A stretch of DNA of 64,000 bases from Bacteroidota bacterium (GCA_029974985.1 JARKQC010000243.1:1-64000), one strand, 5' to 3'; positions 16,202-24,556 are shown, counted from the stretch's first letter. Numbers and translations are program-made. Notes: a model not told the origin generated them from the letters alone.

Positions 16202-16963
16202 ATGACAGAATTATCAAAATTAACGGATGTCCCTTCAAATGCCGTAGCTGAAAGAGTATTGTGGTATGGACACGACACAATTTATTTTAAAGGTAGTGGA
16301 GCAAATAATAACGCTGTACTTACTAAACAAAATTTATTTGACCCTACCATTACCAAACATAGAGTCTTACGAACTGATACCTTTCCATTAACAAGTGGTA
16401 GAGTTTTGAAAATTTTAGGTTTACGTGTTACTCATAACCTAAAATTTGAAAACCCAAATGATTTAGCATTGTTTGAAGAATATGCAAAAATCACTTTAAA
16501 CATTGAAAATAAAGATTATACAGATTTACCAGTATTTGATTTATTACCATATAATAGAGTAAATCAAGGTTCACAAAGTTCTTATAAAGAATTACTATCA
16601 CAAGTTAATCAAGTAGCAACTGATCCAGGTACACCAGGTACAAATCAAATTTGGTATAATACAACTACCGGATTATTAAAAATGAATACAGCTGGAGGAG
16701 TAATTGTTATACCCGACAATGTTGTTGAAAATTATAACGTATTAGCGTTAAATCAGAAATTTAAACAACTTGGTAATACTATTGACCCACCTCATAATGG
16801 TTATATTGAAATTACTTTCGACCCAGTTATTGAGAATAAAAAAACTGCTGATATTTCAAAATTTGGTGATAAATTTGGAGGTAGTTTAATTGATAGTAGC
16901 GATAGTCCAGTTATGTGGATTAAAGTATCTTATGTAGCGGAATTAATTCGTACAGTGAAATAA
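16202..16963 (+). CDS. Candidate major capsid protein A (beta-rich, possible jelly roll)
   Basis: A 253-residue protein with strong ribosome site (TTTTAGGAGA). It is almost all beta strand, with alternating patterns such as RVLKILGLRVTHNLKF and AKITLNIENKDYTDLPVFDLL, and no signal or membrane span. Residues 147-167 hold an apparent insert (GTNQIWYNTTTGLLKM) that resembles short beta units found in phage fibre proteins. Together with the equally compact next gene this fits the two-capsid-protein layout of single-jelly-roll phages such as P23-77. I see no sequence proof of homology; a fold prediction is needed. Confidence 0.5.
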   Translation: MTELSKLTDVPSNAVAERVLWYGHDTIYFKGSGANNNAVLTKQNLFDPTITKHRVLRTDTFPLTSGRVLKILGLRVTHNLKFENPNDLALFEEYAKITLNIENKDYTDLPVFDLLPYNRVNQGSQSSYKELLSQVNQVATDPGTPGTNQIWYNTTTGLLKMNTAGGVIVIPDNVVENYNVLALNQKFKQLGNTIDPPHNGYIEITFDPVIENKKTADISKFGDKFGGSLIDSSDSPVMWIKVSYVAELIRTVK

Positions 16964-16989
16964 TTATAATTAATTAAATTAGGTTAAAA

Positions 16990-17565
16990 ATGTTAAGAGA
17001 CAATAATAGTAATCTTGTAACGGTGGCAAATGATGATTACTTATTTGTTCAGCAATTAACAGGTAGAAAAGTTCAGCTCAAAAATTTCAAAAAAACTTTG
17101 AGTGCAACAATTTACGCAGAGGGACAGACTCGCTCAGTTGAGTTAAAGCCCTCTGGGTATGATTTTTTAGTTAAAGATATTCAAATTTATGCTTTTTGTA
17201 GTCTTGGCAACTTTATGCCTAATGGAGTAGCACGCGATTTGGTTACTTTAACATTAAAAGATTTAAAAACTGATAATTACTGGGTAGACGCTGGAACAGA
17301 TATACAAGCATTTTCATCAATTAATAATCGTGGAAGTATCACTCCAACGATATTAAGTCGCGATACAGGTTTAAGAGCAGAATTTACACATATTAGAAAA
17401 GTATCAGACTTTTGTGCAGATTTCCCAAGACAAGGCACAAACTTTGGAAGTATAAGTGGACTTACTTTTTCTTATGGTTTACAAGGCGGTTTAACACCTG
17501 ACCCGTTTCCAATTGATATACAGTTAATTCTATCAGGTGCTAAAATTTTCCCACAAGATAATTAG
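16990..17565 (+). CDS. Candidate major capsid protein B (beta-rich, possible jelly roll)
   Basis: A 191-residue protein, 26 bp after the previous gene. Strands dominate: TLSATIYAEGQTRSVELK, FLVKDIQIYAF, DLVTLTLKDL, and a closing PFPIDIQLILSGAKIFP. The last pattern, a proline-rich turn then a hydrophobic strand, is common at the end of jelly-roll capsid proteins. No cysteine cluster, membrane span or catalytic motif. The assignment as capsid or closely linked virion protein rests on position, size and secondary structure only. Confidence 0.5.
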   Translation: MLRDNNSNLVTVANDDYLFVQQLTGRKVQLKNFKKTLSATIYAEGQTRSVELKPSGYDFLVKDIQIYAFCSLGNFMPNGVARDLVTLTLKDLKTDNYWVDAGTDIQAFSSINNRGSITPTILSRDTGLRAEFTHIRKVSDFCADFPRQGTNFGSISGLTFSYGLQGGLTPDPFPIDIQLILSGAKIFPQDN

Positions 17566-17574
17566 GAGTATAGA

Positions 17575-18684
17575 ATGAGCCAACATTTAAGTAATTATAA
17601 TTATCCAAGTGCTAACGTTAATGTTAATGTAGAAGGTGGCGGTGCTGGTGGTGATGTCAATATTGGTGATATAGTAATTAATCAAAATCCCGCTAATTTA
17701 TATAGTCGCTTTTTATTAATGGACAAATTCAGTGATTTTTCAGCAATACCAAAGAAAATTGTTGAAATAAGTGGACAATCAGGTATGTATGATATTTATA
17801 TACCTATTACATACAATTTAAATAAACAAAATTGGCACTTATTTAGACGAAGATTATTTTTAAATACAGAAAATAATACAGCTGGTACTGGTGCTGGAGA
17901 AAGGAAATTTATTCCTATTGTAAGACCTACACCTGAACATAAAGCATATTTACATAGCATAACTTATGCCGCATATGACTTTAATGAAATGTTACCTTTC
18001 ATAAGTGTTGATGATATTGCGACAAGAATTGAAACTAATTTATTCGCGCCTGATGTTCACGGTTTAAAAATTAATCCAACTCCATTAAGTAGTCCTATAA
18101 AATGGCTTTATCTAAAATCTGATAAAATTACAACGGCACATTATCCTGTTTACCGTAATTTGTTACAAGCAAGAGAAGACGAATTACAAGTAATGAATGT
18201 ATTGGGACAATCAGCCCCACGCTCTTCTATTCGAGGAGGTATGTTACCGGGTGATTTTTATCATAATAATTTTTGGGTTCACTTAAAAGGATTTGAAAAT
18301 AATAATCCTAATTTTGACAACGCTGGGGACGAATATATAAATATTTGGGAAACTCCCGAAGATAATAATTCATATAATATTAATAATGATTTGGAAAATA
18401 CAGATACTTCCCAAGTTAGTGATATGATATTACCAAATATTTCAAATGAGATTGATATTGAAATTCCTGATAGCGTTAATTGGATCGCGGTAGATGTAGC
18501 TGGTGCAGGTTGGCGACACGGTGCTTTTGATAGTGATAAATCAGCTTTAAAACCAATTGCAAAAGTATTGGCAAATGCAATAAATAACTATATAACTTAC
18601 GTACAAATGCCCGTAAAAGTTCAAATAGATATAAGATACTGGAAAGAAGAAAGTAATAATAATGGTGGAGGATTTCAACCATGA
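17575..18684 (+). CDS. Putative structural protein with Gly-rich N-terminus
   Basis: A 369-residue protein. Residues 12-38 are a Val/Asn/Gly-rich beta segment (NVNVNVEGGGAGGDVNIGD) like the shaft part of fibres or spikes. The middle is mixed. The C-terminus (WIAVDVAGAGWRHGAFDSD, then a helix and strand) is conserved-looking but unrecognised. AGGAG lies before ATG. It overlaps the next gene by four bases. It could be a spike, a penton or a larger double-jelly-roll capsid protein; I cannot choose. Confidence 0.5.
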   Translation: MSQHLSNYNYPSANVNVNVEGGGAGGDVNIGDIVINQNPANLYSRFLLMDKFSDFSAIPKKIVEISGQSGMYDIYIPITYNLNKQNWHLFRRRLFLNTENNTAGTGAGERKFIPIVRPTPEHKAYLHSITYAAYDFNEMLPFISVDDIATRIETNLFAPDVHGLKINPTPLSSPIKWLYLKSDKITTAHYPVYRNLLQAREDELQVMNVLGQSAPRSSIRGGMLPGDFYHNNFWVHLKGFENNNPNFDNAGDEYINIWETPEDNNSYNINNDLENTDTSQVSDMILPNISNEIDIEIPDSVNWIAVDVAGAGWRHGAFDSDKSALKPIAKVLANAINNYITYVQMPVKVQIDIRYWKEESNNNGGGFQP

Positions 18685-19397
18685 TAAGTAATAATATATA
18701 CCATAGTCATCCATTATCAGAAATAGAAAAATTAGTAAATCGTGCAACGGTGGAAAATACCGTTTTTGCAAAATGGACTAATATTGATGTATCATTAATG
18801 GCTAATTCAGAAAGCGATATTTCAGACGCTTATGAAAACGGTTTGCAATGTGTATCATCAATTCCAGTTCCTTCTGATATTGGACTTAAATTATTCCCAG
18901 TAACAAATCATTTAGCAAGCATACAGGGAAAAGCAGGTGCTTTAATTTACTTATATTTTTATCCAATTTCGCTTAAATCAAGTGGCGGAGCAGGTAAAAC
19001 AGCAAAAGAAGTAAATGACGCGATTAAAAATTCCACTTTAACAGGCGACGGGGCTTATAATCAAACTGTAATTAAAAATTCTCAAATGGTATCACACCAA
19101 CCTAATTGGTTTAGACCTAAATTTTTAGTAAATAATAATATTGATTACTTTAATTTGGACGAAACAAGTGGCGATTATCCAACGGGAAATGAAAGCAGTA
19201 TATTTAAGCCAGAATTTGCACAAGGTTTAAATTTGCCATACGAAGAAAATGGGTATGATAAAGCTCTTAAAGTGTATTCAAATATACAGTCTATTGACGT
19301 TTTTGCAGGTGCATATCAAAAAATATTAGTTGGAAATGATTATGTATTCCAACCTTATATTATGTGTTGCGAAGCAAAATTCATTATTATTGATTAA
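18681..19397 (+). CDS. Putative structural protein
   Basis: A 238-residue protein translationally coupled to the previous gene (ATGA). Beta-rich C-terminal third (YSNIQSIDVFAGAYQKILVG, YIMCCEAKFIIID). No motif recognised. Its coupling suggests a partner of the 369-aa protein in the virion. Confidence 0.5.
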   Translation: MISNNIYHSHPLSEIEKLVNRATVENTVFAKWTNIDVSLMANSESDISDAYENGLQCVSSIPVPSDIGLKLFPVTNHLASIQGKAGALIYLYFYPISLKSSGGAGKTAKEVNDAIKNSTLTGDGAYNQTVIKNSQMVSHQPNWFRPKFLVNNNIDYFNLDETSGDYPTGNESSIFKPEFAQGLNLPYEENGYDKALKVYSNIQSIDVFAGAYQKILVGNDYVFQPYIMCCEAKFIIID

Positions 19398-19414
19398 AAA
19401 AATAAGGTGAGAGA

Positions 19415-19921
19415 ATGACCAGGGCAGAAGTTGAAAAATTAATTGAAGAACAGTATAAATATATAAAAGCTAATCATAGTAACTATTTCACTTATATAAA
19501 TGATGATAATTTAATTAAACGTCATTCTCTTGCCATTGCTTATCACGAGAGTAAATTTCACGAGAATGCTAAAAATAAAAATTCGACGGCAAAAGGTTTA
19601 TTTCAATTACTTGACGGCACGCGTCGAGATATTGAAAAGCGTTTGCTACGCATAAAACAAACCGATTATAATAAAGTATGGGAAGCTGAATATAATACAT
19701 ATTTAGGAGTAGCTTATTTTATTACCCAATATCATAGATATAACGGTGATATGAAGAAGGCGGTTATTGCTTATAACCTTGGTTCGTGGAGTGCAAAATC
19801 TTCTGAAGGTTATTTTAAGCAACATAAAAATTATTATAAAGAATTATTCCCTGAACATTATAAAAATGAATATGGGGAAGTTGGAACTAATACAACAAAT
19901 AAAAAGAAAGGTTTTAAATAA
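19415..19921 (+). CDS. Lytic transglycosylase (SLT / lysozyme-like domain)
   Basis: A 168-residue enzyme of the soluble lytic transglycosylase fold that cleaves the glycan strands of peptidoglycan. The catalytic Glu lies in AYHESKFH, followed by STAKGLFQL (the GLxQ motif) and AYNLGSW (the AYNxG motif). No signal peptide is present, so it is probably carried in the virion and opens the wall during entry, as in several membrane-containing phages. Its position among structural genes, away from the holin-endolysin block, supports this. Ribosome site AAGGTGAG. Confidence 0.85.
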   Translation: MTRAEVEKLIEEQYKYIKANHSNYFTYINDDNLIKRHSLAIAYHESKFHENAKNKNSTAKGLFQLLDGTRRDIEKRLLRIKQTDYNKVWEAEYNTYLGVAYFITQYHRYNGDMKKAVIAYNLGSWSAKSSEGYFKQHKNYYKELFPEHYKNEYGEVGTNTTNKKKGFK

Positions 19922-19945
19922 ATTATTATTAAGTGAGATTAAATA

Positions 19946-20824
19946 ATGATAGAAAATTTAAGTAATATTGCAAAATATAAAAATGATATGTTTGAAGAGG
20001 AAATAATTCCCGAAAGATTATATTATTTTAAAGTTCGTAATGGGCAGAATCTAGGGCAAAGAAAAGGCTACGAAATAATTGAAGACCTTAAAAAATTAAA
20101 ATTGTCAAAGGTTAAAATTGACGGCAAAGATAAAAAAGGCTATTCATGGGTAACTGTATTTAATAGTGGATTAATTGGCGACGTTGGTAGAAATATACAA
20201 GTTGTTGCCGTTATTAATGGAGTTCCTGTAAAAGTATTTGAAGGAACAAATACTCTACCTTATGAAGTTGTTGATAATTCTTTAAGTGATAATACTATTA
20301 TTCATAATAATAATTTACCAGTTCCTATTGTTCAAAATAATGTTACACCAAATCAATTAAGAGGTTTAGCTGATATTATTCAAACACAAAATAATAGTGC
20401 CGTCCAAGTTTTACAAGATGAAATTGCCCGAAGCTCTGAAATGTTAAGAGAATATCAAAGGGACGCGTCAATTATAGACCAGCGTATTGGTGAAATTATT
20501 GCCGAAAGTAATAAAAAATATGAAGAGTTAATGTCAAAATATCTAACTGCTCAAAGTGAATTAGAAAAAGAAAAAAGACAAAGAGAATTAGAGAAAATTC
20601 AATTTGATTTGCAAAAACAACAGTTAGAAGAAAGAATAAAATTAGAGAAGAAAATTGATAAATTAGAACAAGAAAATAATAAAACTGATTGGGCAACAAC
20701 ATTAAAAGATTTAATCCCTACTTTGCAAAGCGTGGCGATGCCATTCTTTGCAAGAAGTATGCCCGCAGTAGCCCCTACAATGGCAGATTATAATTTCGAG
20801 GAAGATGAAGTTGATAGTAAATAA
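19946..20824 (+). CDS. Coiled-coil protein, putative virion component
   Basis: A 292-residue protein with a beta-rich N-terminal domain (about 20-95), then a long coiled coil (about 155-245) rich in Glu, Lys and Gln, and a short hydrophobic-proline segment near the end (VAMPFFARSMPAVAPTM). Likely a trimeric or dimeric fibre or scaffold. No family recognised. It overlaps the following gene. Confidence 0.5.
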   Translation: MIENLSNIAKYKNDMFEEEIIPERLYYFKVRNGQNLGQRKGYEIIEDLKKLKLSKVKIDGKDKKGYSWVTVFNSGLIGDVGRNIQVVAVINGVPVKVFEGTNTLPYEVVDNSLSDNTIIHNNNLPVPIVQNNVTPNQLRGLADIIQTQNNSAVQVLQDEIARSSEMLREYQRDASIIDQRIGEIIAESNKKYEELMSKYLTAQSELEKEKRQRELEKIQFDLQKQQLEERIKLEKKIDKLEQENNKTDWATTLKDLIPTLQSVAMPFFARSMPAVAPTMADYNFEEDEVDSK

Positions 20825-21146
20825 TAATGTTCCTCAATGGATTTTAGATATATTTAATATTGTTGAATTTCGTAAAATCCCAAATAATAGTAAAAAAGTT
20901 GCTTTAACTTTTTTAACTATGTGGGCAAATTCTAATTTATACCTTGTAAACAGTAAAAAGAATTATCCGCAGAGTGAAAAGAAAATTAACAAATACTTTG
21001 ATAAAGATTTATTAAATCTAATGAATAAATATGATTACGATTTTATAACGCAAAATGATAAAAATAAACTAGAATCAAATATTGACAAATGGGTGAAAAT
21101 GTTTAATATTCCAATAAATAAAAATTATGAAGCTATACGAGTCTAA
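20805..21146 (+). CDS. Hypothetical protein (113 aa)
   Basis: A 113-residue soluble, helical protein starting 20 bp before the end of the coiled-coil gene, with GAGGAAG before its ATG. It ends inside the start of the next gene (20-bp overlap). No motif recognised; the two overlaps support a genuine gene in a tight operon. Confidence 0.55.
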   Translation: MKLIVNNNVPQWILDIFNIVEFRKIPNNSKKVALTFLTMWANSNLYLVNSKKNYPQSEKKINKYFDKDLLNLMNKYDYDFITQNDKNKLESNIDKWVKMFNIPINKNYEAIRV

Positions 21147-21486
21147 TAGTAATAAATTAGTTGGTGTTCCAATAAAATCGTATAAAATTGAAGATATACC
21201 TTACTTAAATGAGGTATTAAATGAAAAAACTAAAAAATTCCAAAGAAGAAAAAGATATTATAATAGGAGAGTAGTAGCAATGAACGAAATTACAGCAATG
21301 TCATTATTAGCAACATTTACAATTATAATGTTTTCAGTTATAATATATTTTGTTAAAAAGATACTTGACAAAGTTGAAAACACACACGATTTGGCAACAG
21401 CACAAAAACAAATAAATAAAATATTTGCAAAAGATATAAAAGAATTAGATGAAAGAGTTGATAAAATTGAATCAAAGATTTATTAA
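21127..21486 (+). CDS. Membrane protein with coiled-coil tail, possible holin or antiholin, two possible starts
   Basis: The full frame gives 119 residues: a basic polar N-terminal part (1-51), one membrane span (about 56-77, SLLATFTIIMFSVIIYFVK), and a charged coiled-coil tail. An internal ATG at 21280 has a good ribosome site (TAGGAGAG) and would give a 68-residue protein starting just before the span. The short form has the plan of a small single-span holin or Rz-like protein. Both forms could be made, as with dual-start holins; this is unproven. Confidence 0.5.
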   Translation: MKLYESNSNKLVGVPIKSYKIEDIPYLNEVLNEKTKKFQRRKRYYNRRVVAMNEITAMSLLATFTIIMFSVIIYFVKKILDKVENTHDLATAQKQINKIFAKDIKELDERVDKIESKIY

Positions 21487-21507
21487 TAATCAAAAGGAAG
21501 TTATAAA

Positions 21508-21711
21508 ATGAGTAAGTTTAAGTACAAAGTTGTTAGAACTACAAAAACAAACAAGAGAAATAGCACTAATCATAATACATTAGCAACAGCTATGAAAGAG
21601 GCTAAAAAATCAATAAATAGTTTTAAAGGTGCAACAATTACAAAAGTAAAACCGAAAGTAAGTAATGTTTGTAAACCTAAAAGAAGAGTAAAAAGAGCAA
21701 AAAATGATTAA
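21508..21711 (+). CDS. Small basic hypothetical protein
   Basis: Sixty-seven residues, strongly basic (ends KPKRRVKRAKND), suited to bind nucleic acid or acidic virion parts. AAAAGGAAG precedes the ATG. It overlaps the holin-like gene by 8 bp. Could be a DNA-condensing minor virion protein; family unknown. Confidence 0.55.
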   Translation: MSKFKYKVVRTTKTNKRNSTNHNTLATAMKEAKKSINSFKGATITKVKPKVSNVCKPKRRVKRAKND

Positions 21712-22036
21712 CAAAATTTATAATTTTTGGACAAAAAACGCAATTCTTGGAGTATTATCAATTATATTTTGGTTTATCGTAACCCCTGGAATGCCCGAAA
21801 TCAGATTAATAAATTTTATTGTCTTATTGGAATTATTAACTTTGTTGCTTTGTCAATTAGCGGTTTATATTCATTATAAAAGTCCTGTAACTTATAAAAT
21901 AAATGTAGGAAAAGATGATACAATTAACAGCGTTGAACAACATAGTTTAATCGCGGCTAATTCACGAATTTATCAAGCAGTACATTTATTTGTAGGTTTA
22001 ATAGTTGTAGGGGTTTATTTTTTAAGTAGTATATAA
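21704..22036 (+). CDS. Holin-like three-span membrane protein
   Basis: A 110-residue protein with three hydrophobic segments: about 15-30 (GVLSIIFWFIVTPG), 36-58 (NFIVLLELLTLLLCQLAVYI) and 90-110 (AVHLFVGLIVVGVYFLSSI). It sits directly before the endolysin gene with no spacer. That size, topology and position are those of class I holins, which open the inner membrane at a set time. No family-level match can be shown by eye. Confidence 0.65.
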   Translation: MINKIYNFWTKNAILGVLSIIFWFIVTPGMPEIRLINFIVLLELLTLLLCQLAVYIHYKSPVTYKINVGKDDTINSVEQHSLIAANSRIYQAVHLFVGLIVVGVYFLSSI

Positions 22037-22615
22037 ATGAAAAAAAACATAATTATATTATTCTTATTATTTAATGTTGTTGTTATACAAGCACGTCAAA
22101 GATACAATTTGAAATTAGATAGTCAAATTGTATCTTTGAGTAAAAAGATAGCTATTTTACAAATTGGTATCACTGAAAATAAAGGTTTTAATCGTAGTAG
22201 TCAAATAGATTTATATAATAAAACTGTTGGAGTTCCATTTGGCAGTTCTTATTGTGCAGCAGGTCAATATTATTGCTATGATCTAGCAAGTAAAGAATTA
22301 AATAAAAAAAACCCATTGCCTAAAACAGCAGTTGCAAATAATATGCTTAATATAATGAAAAAAAAAGCTATAAAAACAAATTATAAACCTGAAATTGATG
22401 ATTTTATATTTTGGAAATATCCAAATAATTGGAAGGGACACGTTGAAAGAATTATCGAAGTTAAAAAAAGCGGTTGGATTAGAACAATTGCTTTTAATGT
22501 ATCTTTTGGACGAGATTTAAGTAATGATGGCAAAGATGGTGTTACTTATAAATTAAGAAATATTTATCACCCACTTGCAAAAATGAGAGTTAGCGGATTA
22601 ATGGGAGTTAATTAA
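22037..22615 (+). CDS. Exported CHAP-like endolysin
   Basis: A 192-residue protein with an N-terminal signal or anchor (MKKNIIILFLLFNVVVIQA) and a cysteine-peptidase-like domain: catalytic Cys probably in SSYCAAGQYYCYDLA and His in KGHVERIIE. This is the pattern of CHAP / NlpC-type peptidoglycan amidases or endopeptidases. Export through Sec would let it reach the periplasm without a large holin hole. It follows the holin-like gene directly. A perfect 17-bp inverted repeat lies within its coding sequence just after the signal region. Confidence 0.7.
   Translation: MKKNIIILFLLFNVVVIQARQRYNLKLDSQIVSLSKKIAILQIGITENKGFNRSSQIDLYNKTVGVPFGSSYCAAGQYYCYDLASKELNKKNPLPKTAVANNMLNIMKKKAIKTNYKPEIDDFIFWKYPNNWKGHVERIIEVKKSGWIRTIAFNVSFGRDLSNDGKDGVTYKLRNIYHPLAKMRVSGLMGVN
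22096..22139. repeat. Perfect 17-bp inverted repeat inside the endolysin gene
   Basis: TCAAAGATACAATTTGA at 22096-22112 is the exact reverse complement of 22123-22139, with a 10-base loop. It starts 59 bases after the endolysin start codon. In mRNA it would form a strong hairpin that could slow ribosomes or affect mRNA stability. Confidence 0.85.
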
Positions 22616-23068
22616 ATGCAATTTAATACTTTAATAAGTCAAGTTTCTAATTTACAACAGCCAAAAATAGAAATACCAGTATTGGAAAATATAAGATTAT
22701 TGTATGATTATACATTAATGCAATTTGTGAAAGAAACTAGCCCAAATATTTATATACCATATAATCCACCAGAATTTGACGGATTGGGAAAAGTTACATT
22801 AGTTACAAATTGGGGAGATGGCACTATTGACGGTGCAGAAGTAGGAATAAAATTAAAAGTTACTATAAAAGACTTGCCCGAAACGATTTACGAAATAGAT
22901 GAAAATTTTATTATTAATATACCAAAAGAATTTAATATATTGTTTAGTGGTTTTAAAGTAGAAGTAAAATCTTTTACGGCACAGCCCTCATATCCAGCAC
23001 CAACAGATAATATATTAAAAATAGATATAGCTATACAAAGATGTCAAACATTTATTGAGATATATTAA
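22616..23068 (+). CDS. Hypothetical protein, beta-rich
   Basis: A 150-residue protein with predicted beta structure (VTLVTNWGDGTIDGAEVGIKL; FSGFKVEVKSF) and no signal or span. It lies between two CHAP-like hydrolases and shares its last base with the next start. Possibly virion decoration or part of the lysis block; function unknown. Confidence 0.5.
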   Translation: MQFNTLISQVSNLQQPKIEIPVLENIRLLYDYTLMQFVKETSPNIYIPYNPPEFDGLGKVTLVTNWGDGTIDGAEVGIKLKVTIKDLPETIYEIDENFIINIPKEFNILFSGFKVEVKSFTAQPSYPAPTDNILKIDIAIQRCQTFIEIY

Positions 23069-23742
23069 TGGGATTTGTAACAACAAAATTAGGCTCTGAA
23101 ATCATACAAAAAGCATATTCAATGGTTTCTTACAATTCTGTTGATGGCTCTTCTAATTCTGATGGTTGCGAAGAAATACCAAAAGGGAGTAATAAAGTTT
23201 TTTGTGGTAATCCAAAAGAAAAATTAAATTTTCCTACTTTGAACAGTGAAGCCGCGTGGTGCCAAGCGTTTGTTGATTTTTTAGTTGATTTTTCTTGTGA
23301 TAAATTAAATATTAAAAATCTAATGAGTAGGACGGCTTCCGTCGTTACTTCTTATAATAATAATAAATCTAAATTTAGAATTGATAATAAACCTTTCCCT
23401 GGTTGTATAGGTTTCAGATATACAGGTATAACTACAAATAAAAATAATAAAGATGGTTCTAAAACTAGTCATTCTTTTATTGTTTATGCCGTGTTAGACA
23501 ATGGTAATAGTATGCTGACAATAGAAGGCAATAGTAATGATAAAGTTCAATTAAATGGCTATAATACAAAAGACAAAACTTTTCAAATTAAAGACCATTT
23601 ATTTATACATATTGAAGAAATGAGCGGAGGAGAGCAAGAAGTTTTCCACCCGTTTAATTTTAAAGAAGTCGAGGCTTCCGAAAAATATGGAACAGGTAAA
23701 TCAATTATTAAATCTTATTTTTTAAGAAGAGAATTTAAATAA
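23068..23742 (+). CDS. Second CHAP-domain peptidoglycan hydrolase
   Basis: A 224-residue protein with a clear CHAP layout: Cys in AAWCQAFVDF, His in TSHSFIVYAV, and the closing LTIEGNSND that supplies the third polar residue. No signal peptide, unlike the endolysin at 22037. Two amidase or endopeptidase-type enzymes close together suggest one acts in lysis and the other is carried in the virion or needs the holin. Family assignment is good; the exact bond cleaved is not known. Confidence 0.75.
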   Translation: MGFVTTKLGSEIIQKAYSMVSYNSVDGSSNSDGCEEIPKGSNKVFCGNPKEKLNFPTLNSEAAWCQAFVDFLVDFSCDKLNIKNLMSRTASVVTSYNNNKSKFRIDNKPFPGCIGFRYTGITTNKNNKDGSKTSHSFIVYAVLDNGNSMLTIEGNSNDKVQLNGYNTKDKTFQIKDHLFIHIEEMSGGEQEVFHPFNFKEVEASEKYGTGKSIIKSYFLRREFK

Positions 23743-24165
23743 ATGAAATATATTATTATAATATTAATTTTTATATTTGCTAGTTGTTCGTCAAAAATTG
23801 ATAAACAACAGGTATTTATTCGCGATACAGTTTACTCAATAGTACCACAAATTATAAGAATTAATGACACAGTTAGATTTTATAATGATAGCTTAATCAG
23901 TTATTTAAAATTGAATTATAAGCAAACTGATACACTTGTATATATTAAATATTATCCATTAAATAAGAATATAAATATAGTAGTTAAACCTGATACAGTT
24001 AAATTTTCTGCACGTGATACACTTTATAATACAGAAATCAAAGAGAAAATAATTGAAACACCTTTTTTGTCAAAAGTTGGATTATTATTAATGGGATTTA
24101 CTCTTTCATTAATAATATTATTTTTATATTTTATGTTTATTAAAATAAAGGAAGAATTTAAATGA
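23743..24165 (+). CDS. Unimolecular spanin-like lipoprotein
   Basis: A 140-residue protein with a lipoprotein signal at the N-terminus (IFIFASC, Cys 15), a periplasmic beta-rich domain of about 95 residues, and one C-terminal membrane span (about 112-133, GLLLMGFTLSLIILFLYFMF) with a short basic cytoplasmic tail. An outer-membrane lipid anchor plus an inner-membrane span in one chain is the hallmark of u-spanins (phage T1 gp11 type), which fuse the two membranes in the last step of Gram-negative lysis. Placement after the holin and endolysin genes fits. Confidence 0.8.
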   Translation: MKYIIIILIFIFASCSSKIDKQQVFIRDTVYSIVPQIIRINDTVRFYNDSLISYLKLNYKQTDTLVYIKYYPLNKNINIVVKPDTVKFSARDTLYNTEIKEKIIETPFLSKVGLLLMGFTLSLIILFLYFMFIKIKEEFK

Positions 24166-24539
24166 TAAGAATTAATGTTAATGGTAACGAGATTGACATT
24201 CATACAGGCAATATAATAGACCAAAGTCTTGCTTATATTGATATTGTCGCGGCTGATAATTTAGTAGCAAATAGATTTGTTGATTATGAATTTAAACACC
24301 CCATGATTGAAAAGAAAGCAATAGGAGTAACTGAAACAAATACATTAGAAGGTGAGGTCGCAAAAATTAGATACAACGGTATTGGATTAGTTGAAACATC
24401 AACGGCAATAAATATAGGAGATAAATTAATTTGTGATTTATATGGAAAGGCAAAAAAAACTTTAGGAAGCTTATATCAAGGTAGGTCGCTCGATACGATA
24501 GCAGAACCTGGTATTGTTAGAATTTTATTATCTTTTTAA
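24162..24539 (+). CDS. Small beta-rich protein, possible capsid decoration (DUF2190-like)
   Basis: A 125-residue beta-rich protein overlapping the spanin stop by four bases. The segment GVTETNTLEGEVAKIRYNGIGLVET with the following INIGDKLICDLYGKAKKTLG resembles the core of DUF2190-type capsid cement or fibre proteins, in which short strands alternate with a GD-x-hydrophobic turn. The resemblance is by pattern only and weak. It may bind the capsid exterior. Confidence 0.45.
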   Translation: MIRINVNGNEIDIHTGNIIDQSLAYIDIVAADNLVANRFVDYEFKHPMIEKKAIGVTETNTLEGEVAKIRYNGIGLVETSTAINIGDKLICDLYGKAKKTLGSLYQGRSLDTIAEPGIVRILLSF

Positions 24540-24556
24540 CATTTTTTTGATATATT

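Noticed and set aside
18476..18771. Two hydrophobic reverse-strand ORFs over the 369-aa gene end
   Set aside because: Leu/Tyr-rich complements of AT-rich coding sequence; they conflict with the coupled forward genes.
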